Assembly: GCF_900044055.2 (NCBI RefSeq)
Contig: NZ_FCOX02000036.1
Location: 27,423-91,422, forward strand
DNA: 64,000 nt
From: Caballeronia calidae
GTDB lineage: Bacteria > Pseudomonadota > Gammaproteobacteria > Burkholderiales > Burkholderiaceae
Reading direction: 5' to 3'
The position numbers and the translations under genes are program-made. This document shows, piece by piece, positions 39,738 through 47,661 of the stretch. The notes under the pieces are model-generated. The model was given only the letters and a program-made list of their open reading frames with translations, searched no databases and was not told where the DNA came from. Positions within the stretch are counted from its first letter, which is position 1; the number at the start of each line of letters is the position of its first letter.

Positions 39738-39942
39738 GTGTGCTCCGGTCCAGAGATTGAGAGAGGACGCCGGCCCAGGGAACAGGCGCGGACGCCGCGC
39801 GGCGCCGGGCGGGCTCGCGTCGAGGGGCGCGGCGCGCGCCGAACGCCTAAAGAAACCTTTCGGCGCGGCGATATCCAGTTAGTTCAGTTACCCAAAGGTC
39901 CACCGTCACGGCAGTGCTCGGCCGCGGCGGGCGCGCGCCGGT

Positions 39943-39969
39943 TAAAGCTTGTCGACAGAGAGCCGATAA
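39943..39969 (+). promoter_or_regulatory. Sigma28 (FliA) promoter for the giant octapeptide-repeat gene
   Basis: TAAAGCTT, 11 bases, GCCGATAA: one mismatch to the enteric consensus TAAAGTTT-N11-GCCGATAA and exact spacing. It predicts a start near 39976 and a leader of about 94 bases to the ATG at 40070. A weaker look-alike (TAAAGAAA-N11-GGCGATAT) lies at 39848-39874. The motA (29907-29933) and fliC (51408-51434) promoters in this window follow the same pattern. Confidence 0.82.
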
Positions 39970-40069
39970 CCCGCAAGAGCGCGCGTGTCGGGTCGGGGGA
40001 AGCATTCGGTCGGGAATGGACTATTAACGACGCGCCCGCGAAACAAAACAATCCGTGAAGGGATAATTA

Positions 40070-43000
40070 ATGACTTCGATCATATCCGCGTTTTCGCCGA
40101 CGCAAATTTCCGCGCTGACCAGTGCACAAATACAGGCGTTGGCAACGTCGGACATCGCAGCGCTGTCCAGCAGCCAGGCCGCGGCACTGACGACGGTGCA
40201 AATCGCGGCGATGTCCACGGCGGACATCGTCAACCTCAGCACGGCGGCTGTCGCCGTGCTGTCCGCCGACCAGATCGGCTCGCTGTCGGCGGCCGATATC
40301 GCCGCGCTCAAGACCGGGCAGCTCGCCGCGCTCTCGACGTCCCAGATCCATGATCTGAGTACGACCCAGATTGCCGCGCTGACGTATCTGCAAGTATCGA
40401 CGCTGTCGGCGTCGCAGGTTCAGAACGGCCTGTCCACCGCGCAGATCGCCGCCCTGTCCACGGGACAGGTCGCCGCGTTGTCGACACTCGACATCGCGTC
40501 GTTCAGCGCCGATCAGCTCGGCGCATTGTCGACGGCGCAGATCGGCGCGCTCAGGACCGCGCAGGTCGCCGCGCTGGGCACCTCGCAGGTGCAAAGCCTC
40601 TCGACCACGCAGGTCGGCGCGCTCACGAGCGCGCAGGTCGGCACGTTGTCGAGCGCGCAAGTCGGCGCGCTGACGACCGATCAGGTCAGCGCGCTCTCCA
40701 CGGCGCAAGTCGCATCGCTGTCCAATTCGGGCGTGGCGGCACTGAGCTCGGACCAGCTCGGCGCGCTGTCGGACAGCGACATCGCCGCGCTGAAGACCTC
40801 GCAGGTCGCCGCGCTCACGACCGCGCAGGTCGGCGCGCTCTCGACCGCGCAGGTCGGCTCGCTCAGCACGTCGCAAGTCGCGTCGCTGACCAACGCGCAA
40901 GTTTCGACGCTGAACTCGGATCAGCTCGCGTCGCTTTCCACCGGCGATATCGCCGCGCTCAAGACGTCGCAGGTCACCGCGCTGACGACCGCCCAGGTCG
41001 GCGCGCTGTCCACGGCGCAAGTCGGCGCGTTGTCGAACGCGCAAGTCGGCGCCCTCACGACCGCTCAGGTCGGCGCGCTGTCGACGGCGCAAGTCGGCGC
41101 GCTCTCCACCGCGCAGGTTGCCTCCCTTTCCAATGCCGATGTCGCCGCGCTCAGCGCGGACCAGCTCGGCGCACTCTCGACGGGCGACATCGCCGCGCTG
41201 AAGACCGCGCAGGTTGCCGCGCTCACGACCTCGCAAGTGGGCGCGCTCTCGACGACGCAGGTCGCGGCGCTGACGACCGCCCAGATCACGTCGCTCAGCA
41301 CGTCGCAAGTCAGCACGCTCAGCACGGATCAGATCGGTTCGCTGTCGAACGCGGATATCGCCGCAATGAAGACGGCGCAAGTCGCGGCACTGACGACCTC
41401 GCAGGTCGGCGCATTGTCGTCGGCGCAAGTCGGCTCGCTGACGAACGCGCAAATCGCCTCGTTCACGACCACGCAAGTCGGCGCGCTGTCCACCGCACAG
41501 GTGAGCGCCCTCTCGACGGGTCAGGTCATGGCGCTCACGAGCGCGGATATCAGCGTGCTCAGCTCGGATCAGCTCGGCTCGCTCTCGACGGCGGATATCG
41601 CCGCACTGAAGACCTCGCAGGTCGCCTCGCTCACGACCGCGCAAGTCGGCACACTGTCGACGGCGCAGGTCGCATCGCTCACGAACGCCCAGGTGGCGGC
41701 GCTGTCGACGACGCAGGTCGGCGCGCTCTCGACGGCGCAGGTCGGCGCAATGTCGACGGTGCAGGTCGCGTCGCTGTCGAACGCGGATGTGGCCGCGCTC
41801 AGCTCGGATCAGCTCGGCGCGCTCTCGAACGGCGACATCGCCGCGCTCAAGACCGCGCAAGTCGCCGCGCTCACGACCGCGCAGGTCGGCGCGTTGTCGA
41901 CGGGGCAGGTCGCGTCGCTCACGACCGCGCAGGTCGGCGCGCTGACGACGGCGCAAGTGGCGAATCTGTCGGCTGACCAGATCGGCTCGCTCTCCACGGC
42001 GCAGGTCGCATCGCTGTCCAACGCCGATGTCGCGACGCTCAACTCGACGCAGCTCGGCGCGCTGTCCACCGGCGATATCGCCGCAATGAAGACGGCCCAG
42101 GTCGCCGCGCTCACGACCGCGCAAGTCGGCGCGCTCTCGACCGCGCAGGTGAGCGCCCTCACGACCGCCCAGGTCGCCGCGCTCTCCACCGCGCAGGTCG
42201 GCGCGCTGACCACGGATCAGATCGGCGCGCTGTCGGGCGCGCAGGTCGCGTCGCTGTCGAACGCGGATGTCGCCGCGCTCAGCTCGAACCAGCTCGGCGC
42301 GCTCACCACGGGCGATATCGCCGCGCTGAAGACCGCGCAAGTCGCCGCGCTCACGACGGCGCAAGTCGGCGCGCTCTCGACGACGCAAGTCGGCGCGCTT
42401 TCGACGACGCAAATCGCATCGCTGTCCAACGCGCAGGTCACGTCGCTCAACACCGACCAGCTCGGCGCGCTCTCGACAGGCGACATCGCCGCGATGAAGA
42501 CGAGCCAGGTCGCCGCGCTCACGAGCACGCAGGTCGGCGCGCTGTCCACCACGCAGGTGAGCGCCCTCACGACCGGGCAGGTCGCCGCGCTCACGACCGC
42601 GCAGGTCGGCGCCCTGACAACCGACCAGATCGGCGCGCTGTCGACGTCGCAAGTCGCGTCGCTGTCCAATGCCGATGTGGCGTCGCTCAGCAGCACCCAG
42701 ATCGGCGCGCTCTCGAACGGCGACATCGCCGCGCTCAAGACCGCGCAAGTCGCGGCGCTCACGACCGCCCAGGTCGGCGCACTGTCCACCGCGCAGGTCG
42801 CCGCCTTCACGAGCGCGCAAGTCGGCGCGCTCACGACTTCGCAGATCGCTTCGCTCAGCACGGATCAGGTCGGCGCGCTCTCCACCGGCGACATCGCCGC
42901 GATGAAGACGAGCCAGATCGGCGCGCTGACGACCTCGCAGGTCGGCGCGCTCTCGACGACGCAGATCGGCGCGCTGTCCAACGCGCAAGTCGGCTCGCTC

Positions 43001-46000
43001 AGCAGCGCGCAAGTCGGCGCGCTGTCCACGGAGCAGGTCGGCGCGCTCTCCACGGCGCAGGTCGCGTCGCTGTCTAACGCCGATGTCGCCGCGCTCTCCA
43101 CGGATCAGCTCGGCGCGCTGACGACCGCCGATATCGCCGCGCTCAAGACGAGCCAGATCGGCGCACTGACGACCTCGCAGGTCAGCCAGCTTTCCACGAC
43201 GCAAGTCGGCGCGCTGACGAACGCACAGGTCGGCTCGCTCAGCTCGACGCAGGTCGGCGCGCTGTCGTCCGCGCAGATCGGCGCGATGACGACCGGCCAG
43301 ATCGCGTCGCTGTCCAACGCCGATGTCGCGGCACTGAGCAGCGACCAGTTGAGCGCGCTGTCCGCCGGCGACATCGCCGCGCTCAAGACGGCGCAAGTCG
43401 CCGCGCTGACGACCGCGCAGGTCGGTGCGCTCTCGACCGCGCAAGTCGGCGCGCTCACGACCACGCAGATCGCCTCGCTGTCCAGCGCGCAGGTCGCGAC
43501 GCTCAGCACGGATCAGCTCGGCTCGCTCTCGAATGCCGACATCGCCGCGCTGAAGACGTCGCAAGTGGCCGCGCTCACGACCGCGCAGGTCGGCGCGCTG
43601 TCCACCGCGCAGGTGGGCGCCCTGACCAACGCGCAGATCGGCGCGTTGACGAGCACGCAGGTCGGCGCGTTGTCGACCGATCAGATCGGCGCGCTGTCGA
43701 CCGGTCAGGTCATGTCGATGACCAACGCGGACGTCTCCGCGCTCACGACGACGCAACTCGGCGCGCTGTCGACGGGCGACATCGCCGCGCTGAAGACGGC
43801 GCAAGTGGCCGCGCTCACGACTGCGCAGGTCGGCGCGCTCTCCACCACGCAAGTGAGCGCGCTCACGACCGCGCAGGTCGCCGCGCTCTCCACCACGCAG
43901 GTCGGCGCACTCACGACGACGCAGGTCGCCGCGCTGTCCACCTCGCAGGTGAGCGCGCTCAGCAACGCCGATGTCGCCGCGATGAGCGCGGATCAGCTCG
44001 GCGCGTTGTCGGGCAGCGATATCGCCACGATGAAGACCGCGCAAGTCGCCGCGCTCACGACGACGCAAGTGGGCGGCCTGTCCACGGCGCAGGTCGCGTC
44101 GCTCACGACGGCGCAGATCGGCGCGCTCACGACCGCGCAGGTCGGCGCGCTGACGACCGATCAGATTGCCGCGCTCTCGACGTCGCAGGTCGCGTCGCTG
44201 TCGAACGCCGATGTCGCCGCGCTCGGCACCAGCCAGATCGGCGCACTGTCGGCGGATGACATCACCGCGATGAAGACGGCGCAGGTCGCCGCGCTCACGA
44301 CCACGCAGGTGTCGTCGCTGTCGACCGCGCAGGTCGCCGCGCTGACGACCGCGCAGGTCGCCTCGCTGTCCAACGCGCAAGTGTCGGCGCTGAACTCGGA
44401 CCAGCTCGGCTCGCTGACGGGCGCCGATATCGCCGCGCTGAAGACGGCGCAAGTCGGTGCGCTCACGACCTCGCAGGTCGGCGCGCTCTCCACGGCGCAG
44501 GTCGCCGCGCTCACGACGGCTCAGGTCGGCGCGCTCTCGACCACGCAAGTGGGAGCGCTCTCCACCGCACAGGTGGGCGCGCTCTCCACGGCGCAGGTCG
44601 CGTCGCTGTCCAACGCCGATGTCGCCGCGCTCAACACCGATCAGCTCGGCGCGCTTTCGAACACCAGCATCGCGGCGCTGAAGACCGCGCAGGTCTCGGC
44701 GCTGACGACCTCGCAAGTGGGCGCGCTGTCCACCTCGCAAGTGGGCGCGCTCACGACCGCGCAGGTCGGCGCGCTGACCACCGCGCAAGTGGGCGCGCTG
44801 ACGACCGGCCAGATCGGCGCGTTGTCGAGCGGGCAGGTCGCGTCGCTGTCCAATGCGGATGTCGCGGCGCTGAACAGCGACCAGCTCGGCGCGCTGTCGA
44901 CCGACGACATCACCGCGCTGAAGACCGCGCAGGTCGCCGCGCTGACGACGAGCCAAGTGGGCGCGCTGTCCACGAGTCAGGTCGCTTCGCTGACGACGGC
45001 TCAGGTCGCGTCGCTCACGACGTCGCAGGTGGCGTCGCTGAACACGGATCAGCTCGGCGTGCTGTCGAACGCGGATATCTCGTCGCTGAAGACCGCGCAG
45101 GTCGCCGCCCTGACGACCGCGCAAGTGGGCGCGCTGTCCACGTCGCAGATCGGCGCGCTGTCCACGGCGCAGGTCGCCGCGCTGACGACCGCGCAAGTGG
45201 GCGCGCTGTCCACCACGCAGATGGGCGCGCTGTCAACCGGCCAGATCATGAGCCTGACCAACGCGGACGTGACGGCGCTGAGCGCCGATCAGATCGGCGC
45301 GCTGTCGAATAACGACATCGCCGCGTTGAAGACGTCGCAGGTCGCCGCGCTCACGACCGCGCAGGTCGGCGCATTGTCCACGGCGCAGGTGACCGCGCTG
45401 ACGACCGCGCAGATCGGCGCGCTGACGACCACGCAAGTGGGCGCCCTGACGACCGACCAGCTCGGCGCGCTGTCCACCACGCAAGTGGCCTCGCTCTCGA
45501 ACGCGGATGTCGCGGCGTTGAGCGGCAGCCAGCTCGGCGCGCTGTCCGCGAACGACATCGCGTCGCTGAAGACCGCGCAGGTCGCCGCGCTGACGACCTC
45601 GCAGGTCGGCTCGCTGTCGACGGCGCAAGTCGGCGCGCTGACGACCGCGCAAGTGGCGTCGCTCACGAACGCGCAGGTGGCGTCGCTGACCACGGATCAG
45701 ATCGGTTCGCTGTCGACGGCGGACATCGCCGCGATGAAGACCGCCCAGGTCGGTGCGCTCACGACCTCGCAGGTGGGCGCGCTTTCCACGACTCAGGTGG
45801 GCGCGCTGACGAATGCGCAGATCGGCTCGCTCAGCACGTCGCAAGTCGGCTCGCTGTCGACGGAGCAGGTGGGCGCGCTGTCGGCGTCGCAGGTTTCGTC
45901 GCTGTCCAACGCCGACGTGGCCGCGCTGAACACGGATCAGCTCGGCGCGCTCTCGACCGCCGATATCGCCGCGCTGAAGACCGCGCAGGTCGCATCGCTG

Positions 46001-47428
46001 ACGTCGGCGCAGGTGGGCGCGCTGTCCACCGCGCAGGTGGGCGCGCTGAGCAACGCGCAGATCGGCTCGCTGACGACCTCGCAGGTGTCGGCCCTGACGA
46101 CGACGCAAGTAGCCGCGCTCTCGACGACGCAAGTCGCGTCGCTGACGAACGCGGACGTCGCGGCGCTCAACAGCGACCAGCTCGGCGCGCTGTCGAACGA
46201 CGACATCACGGCGCTGAAGACCGCGCAGGTCGCCGCGCTGACGACCGCGCAAGTGGGCGCGCTGTCGACCGGCCAGGTCGGCGCGCTGACCACGGCGCAG
46301 GTGGCGTCGCTCACGAACGCGCAGGTGGCGTCGTTGAGCTCCGATCAGCTCGGCTCGCTGACGACCGGCGACATCGCCGCGATGAAGACGTCGCAGGTCG
46401 CCGCGCTGACGACGACGCAAGTGGGCGCGCTGTCCACCACGCAGGTGGGCGCGCTGACCACGGCGCAGATCGGGTCGCTGACGGTGCCGCAACTGGGCGC
46501 GTTGTCGGCCGATCAGATCGGCGCGCTGTCGACGACGCAGGTCGCCGCGCTGACCAACACCGACGTCGCGGCGCTGAGCTCGGATCAGCTCGGCGCGCTC
46601 TCCACGGCGGATGTCGCGGCGCTGAAGACCGGCCAGGTCGCGGCGCTGACGACGAGTCAGGTGTCCGCGCTGTCGACCAGCCAGATCGCAGCGCTGGCGT
46701 ACTCGCAGGTGGCGTCGTTCACGACGTCGCAGGCGAGCGCGCTGACGTCCACGCAGATCGGCGCGTTCTCGACCGGTCAGATCGCGTCGCTGTCCAACGC
46801 CGATCTGGCCGCGCTGAACGGCGATCAGCTCGGCGCGTTCTCGGCGGAAGATATCGCCGCGCTGAAGACCGGCCAGGTCGCATCGCTGACGACGGCGCAG
46901 GTGGGCGGGCTCACCAGCACGCAAGTGGCCGCGCTGACGACGACGCAGGTGGCGTCGCTCACGACCACGCAGGTGGCTTCGCTCAGCACGGATCAGCTCG
47001 GCTCGTTCTCGACGGGCGACATCGCCGCGCTGAAGACCGGCCAGGTCGCATCGCTGACGAATGCGCAGATCGGTTCGCTGTCGGCATCGCAAATGGCGGC
47101 CTTCGCGTACTCGCAGGTGGCGGCGTTCACGGCGTCCCAGGTGCAGAGCGGGCTGACGACGTCGCAGATCGCGGGCATGTCGACCGGCCAGATCGCCTCG
47201 CTGACGACGGGCGATGTCGCCGCGATGACGCTGGATCAGATCGGCGCATTGTCCACCGACGACATGACGGCGCTGAAGACGGCGCAGGTCGCCGCGCTGA
47301 CGACGACACAGGTGTCGGCGCTGACGACGACGCAGATCGCCGCGCTGACGACGACGCAGGTTCACTCGATGACCAACGCGCAGATCGGAGCGCTGTCGAA
47401 CGATCAGATCTCGTATCTGAACCTCTAA
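40070..47428 (+). CDS. Giant octapeptide-repeat protein (2,452 residues)
   Basis: Almost the whole protein is about 305 tandem octapeptides of form L-[S/T]-[T/S/N]-x-[Q/D]-[V/I/L]-[A/G/S]-[A/S], preceded by MTSIISA and ending in LNL. Lys is almost confined to octads reading L-K-T or M-K-T. Acidic Asp octads (NADVAAL, SDQLGAL, GDIAAL) precede each, so the product is acidic. I see no Cys or Trp and very few aromatic residues. There is no signal peptide, membrane segment or separate domain. A ribosome site (AAGGG) lies 8 bases before the ATG, and a sigma28 promoter lies upstream. The downstream genes are glycosyltransferases and flagellin. It is possibly a secreted or flagellum-associated fibrous protein; function and export route are unknown. 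The Ser/Thr-dense repeat would be a natural O-glycosylation substrate. Confidence 0.85.
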   Translation: MTSIISAFSPTQISALTSAQIQALATSDIAALSSSQAAALTTVQIAAMSTADIVNLSTAAVAVLSADQIGSLSAADIAALKTGQLAALSTSQIHDLSTTQIAALTYLQVSTLSASQVQNGLSTAQIAALSTGQVAALSTLDIASFSADQLGALSTAQIGALRTAQVAALGTSQVQSLSTTQVGALTSAQVGTLSSAQVGALTTDQVSALSTAQVASLSNSGVAALSSDQLGALSDSDIAALKTSQVAALTTAQVGALSTAQVGSLSTSQVASLTNAQVSTLNSDQLASLSTGDIAALKTSQVTALTTAQVGALSTAQVGALSNAQVGALTTAQVGALSTAQVGALSTAQVASLSNADVAALSADQLGALSTGDIAALKTAQVAALTTSQVGALSTTQVAALTTAQITSLSTSQVSTLSTDQIGSLSNADIAAMKTAQVAALTTSQVGALSSAQVGSLTNAQIASFTTTQVGALSTAQVSALSTGQVMALTSADISVLSSDQLGSLSTADIAALKTSQVASLTTAQVGTLSTAQVASLTNAQVAALSTTQVGALSTAQVGAMSTVQVASLSNADVAALSSDQLGALSNGDIAALKTAQVAALTTAQVGALSTGQVASLTTAQVGALTTAQVANLSADQIGSLSTAQVASLSNADVATLNSTQLGALSTGDIAAMKTAQVAALTTAQVGALSTAQVSALTTAQVAALSTAQVGALTTDQIGALSGAQVASLSNADVAALSSNQLGALTTGDIAALKTAQVAALTTAQVGALSTTQVGALSTTQIASLSNAQVTSLNTDQLGALSTGDIAAMKTSQVAALTSTQVGALSTTQVSALTTGQVAALTTAQVGALTTDQIGALSTSQVASLSNADVASLSSTQIGALSNGDIAALKTAQVAALTTAQVGALSTAQVAAFTSAQVGALTTSQIASLSTDQVGALSTGDIAAMKTSQIGALTTSQVGALSTTQIGALSNAQVGSLSSAQVGALSTEQVGALSTAQVASLSNADVAALSTDQLGALTTADIAALKTSQIGALTTSQVSQLSTTQVGALTNAQVGSLSSTQVGALSSAQIGAMTTGQIASLSNADVAALSSDQLSALSAGDIAALKTAQVAALTTAQVGALSTAQVGALTTTQIASLSSAQVATLSTDQLGSLSNADIAALKTSQVAALTTAQVGALSTAQVGALTNAQIGALTSTQVGALSTDQIGALSTGQVMSMTNADVSALTTTQLGALSTGDIAALKTAQVAALTTAQVGALSTTQVSALTTAQVAALSTTQVGALTTTQVAALSTSQVSALSNADVAAMSADQLGALSGSDIATMKTAQVAALTTTQVGGLSTAQVASLTTAQIGALTTAQVGALTTDQIAALSTSQVASLSNADVAALGTSQIGALSADDITAMKTAQVAALTTTQVSSLSTAQVAALTTAQVASLSNAQVSALNSDQLGSLTGADIAALKTAQVGALTTSQVGALSTAQVAALTTAQVGALSTTQVGALSTAQVGALSTAQVASLSNADVAALNTDQLGALSNTSIAALKTAQVSALTTSQVGALSTSQVGALTTAQVGALTTAQVGALTTGQIGALSSGQVASLSNADVAALNSDQLGALSTDDITALKTAQVAALTTSQVGALSTSQVASLTTAQVASLTTSQVASLNTDQLGVLSNADISSLKTAQVAALTTAQVGALSTSQIGALSTAQVAALTTAQVGALSTTQMGALSTGQIMSLTNADVTALSADQIGALSNNDIAALKTSQVAALTTAQVGALSTAQVTALTTAQIGALTTTQVGALTTDQLGALSTTQVASLSNADVAALSGSQLGALSANDIASLKTAQVAALTTSQVGSLSTAQVGALTTAQVASLTNAQVASLTTDQIGSLSTADIAAMKTAQVGALTTSQVGALSTTQVGALTNAQIGSLSTSQVGSLSTEQVGALSASQVSSLSNADVAALNTDQLGALSTADIAALKTAQVASLTSAQVGALSTAQVGALSNAQIGSLTTSQVSALTTTQVAALSTTQVASLTNADVAALNSDQLGALSNDDITALKTAQVAALTTAQVGALSTGQVGALTTAQVASLTNAQVASLSSDQLGSLTTGDIAAMKTSQVAALTTTQVGALSTTQVGALTTAQIGSLTVPQLGALSADQIGALSTTQVAALTNTDVAALSSDQLGALSTADVAALKTGQVAALTTSQVSALSTSQIAALAYSQVASFTTSQASALTSTQIGAFSTGQIASLSNADLAALNGDQLGAFSAEDIAALKTGQVASLTTAQVGGLTSTQVAALTTTQVASLTTTQVASLSTDQLGSFSTGDIAALKTGQVASLTNAQIGSLSASQMAAFAYSQVAAFTASQVQSGLTTSQIAGMSTGQIASLTTGDVAAMTLDQIGALSTDDMTALKTAQVAALTTTQVSALTTTQIAALTTTQVHSMTNAQIGALSNDQISYLNL
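40091..47416 (+). repeat. Array of about 305 tandem 24-base (octapeptide) repeats
   Basis: The reading frame keeps an 8-residue period throughout, with only two 9-residue units (QVQNG near residue 114 and QVQSG near the C-terminus). L/M-K-T marker octads fall every 240 bases (10 octads) or 168 bases (7 octads). From 40790 the order of spacings is 7,10,7,10,10,10,10,7,10,7,10,10,7,10,10,10,7 and then 10,10,7 repeated. Confidence 0.95.
44438..47029 (+). repeat. Four tandem 648-base higher-order repeats
   Basis: Marker octads at 44438, 45086, 45734, 46382 and 47030 are exactly 648 bases apart. Each copy contains spacings of 10, 10 and 7 octads (27 octads, 216 residues). One further copy of the same size lies at 42902-43549. 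Confidence 0.85.
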
Positions 47429-47505
47429 GGGCGTCCTCGCGCGAACCCGGAAGCCATCGCAGGAACGGCTTCCGGGCGCGCCGGGCGACTCGCTTTATAC
47501 TCTTC

Positions 47506-47540
47506 GCGGGCGTACGTTCATCGTACGCCCGCTTTTTTTT
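47506..47540 (+). terminator. Intrinsic terminator after the giant repeat gene
   Basis: GCGGGCGTACG/CGTACGCCCGC forms an 11-bp stem with loop TTCAT, followed by TTTTTTTT. The giant gene therefore probably has its own monocistronic transcript. Confidence 0.92.
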
Positions 47541-47661
47541 GGGCCGCGCGGGCACGAACCGCTAAAGTCGCGCGCCTCTCGCGCCGTCATTCCAGACTGC
47601 TCGCGCGGCACGGGGCCGCACGAGATTGCCGGAAAAAACCGGTTCGACACCGGATGGGTCA

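Noticed and set aside
40067..45196. Minus-strand open frame of 1,709 codons opposite the giant gene
   Set aside because: It is a mirror of the octad repeat, rich in Arg and Gly in a fixed pattern. Codon bias and the repeat prevent stop codons on this strand. The plus strand has the promoter, ribosome site and terminator.
45233..47365. Second antisense open frame of 710 codons opposite the giant gene
   Set aside because: Same cause as above; repeated Arg-rich sequence with no start signal.
40091..47416. CRISPR or DNA-level satellite interpretation of the repeat array
   Set aside because: The period is 24 bases in one continuous reading frame with codon-level variation. There are no unique spacers, so it is a coding repeat.
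47563..47590. Sigma28-like sequence upstream of the GT41 gene (TAAAGTCG-N12-GCCGTCAT)
   Set aside because: Spacer is 12 instead of 11 and the -10 matches only 5 of 8. It is too weak compared with the three good sites in the window.
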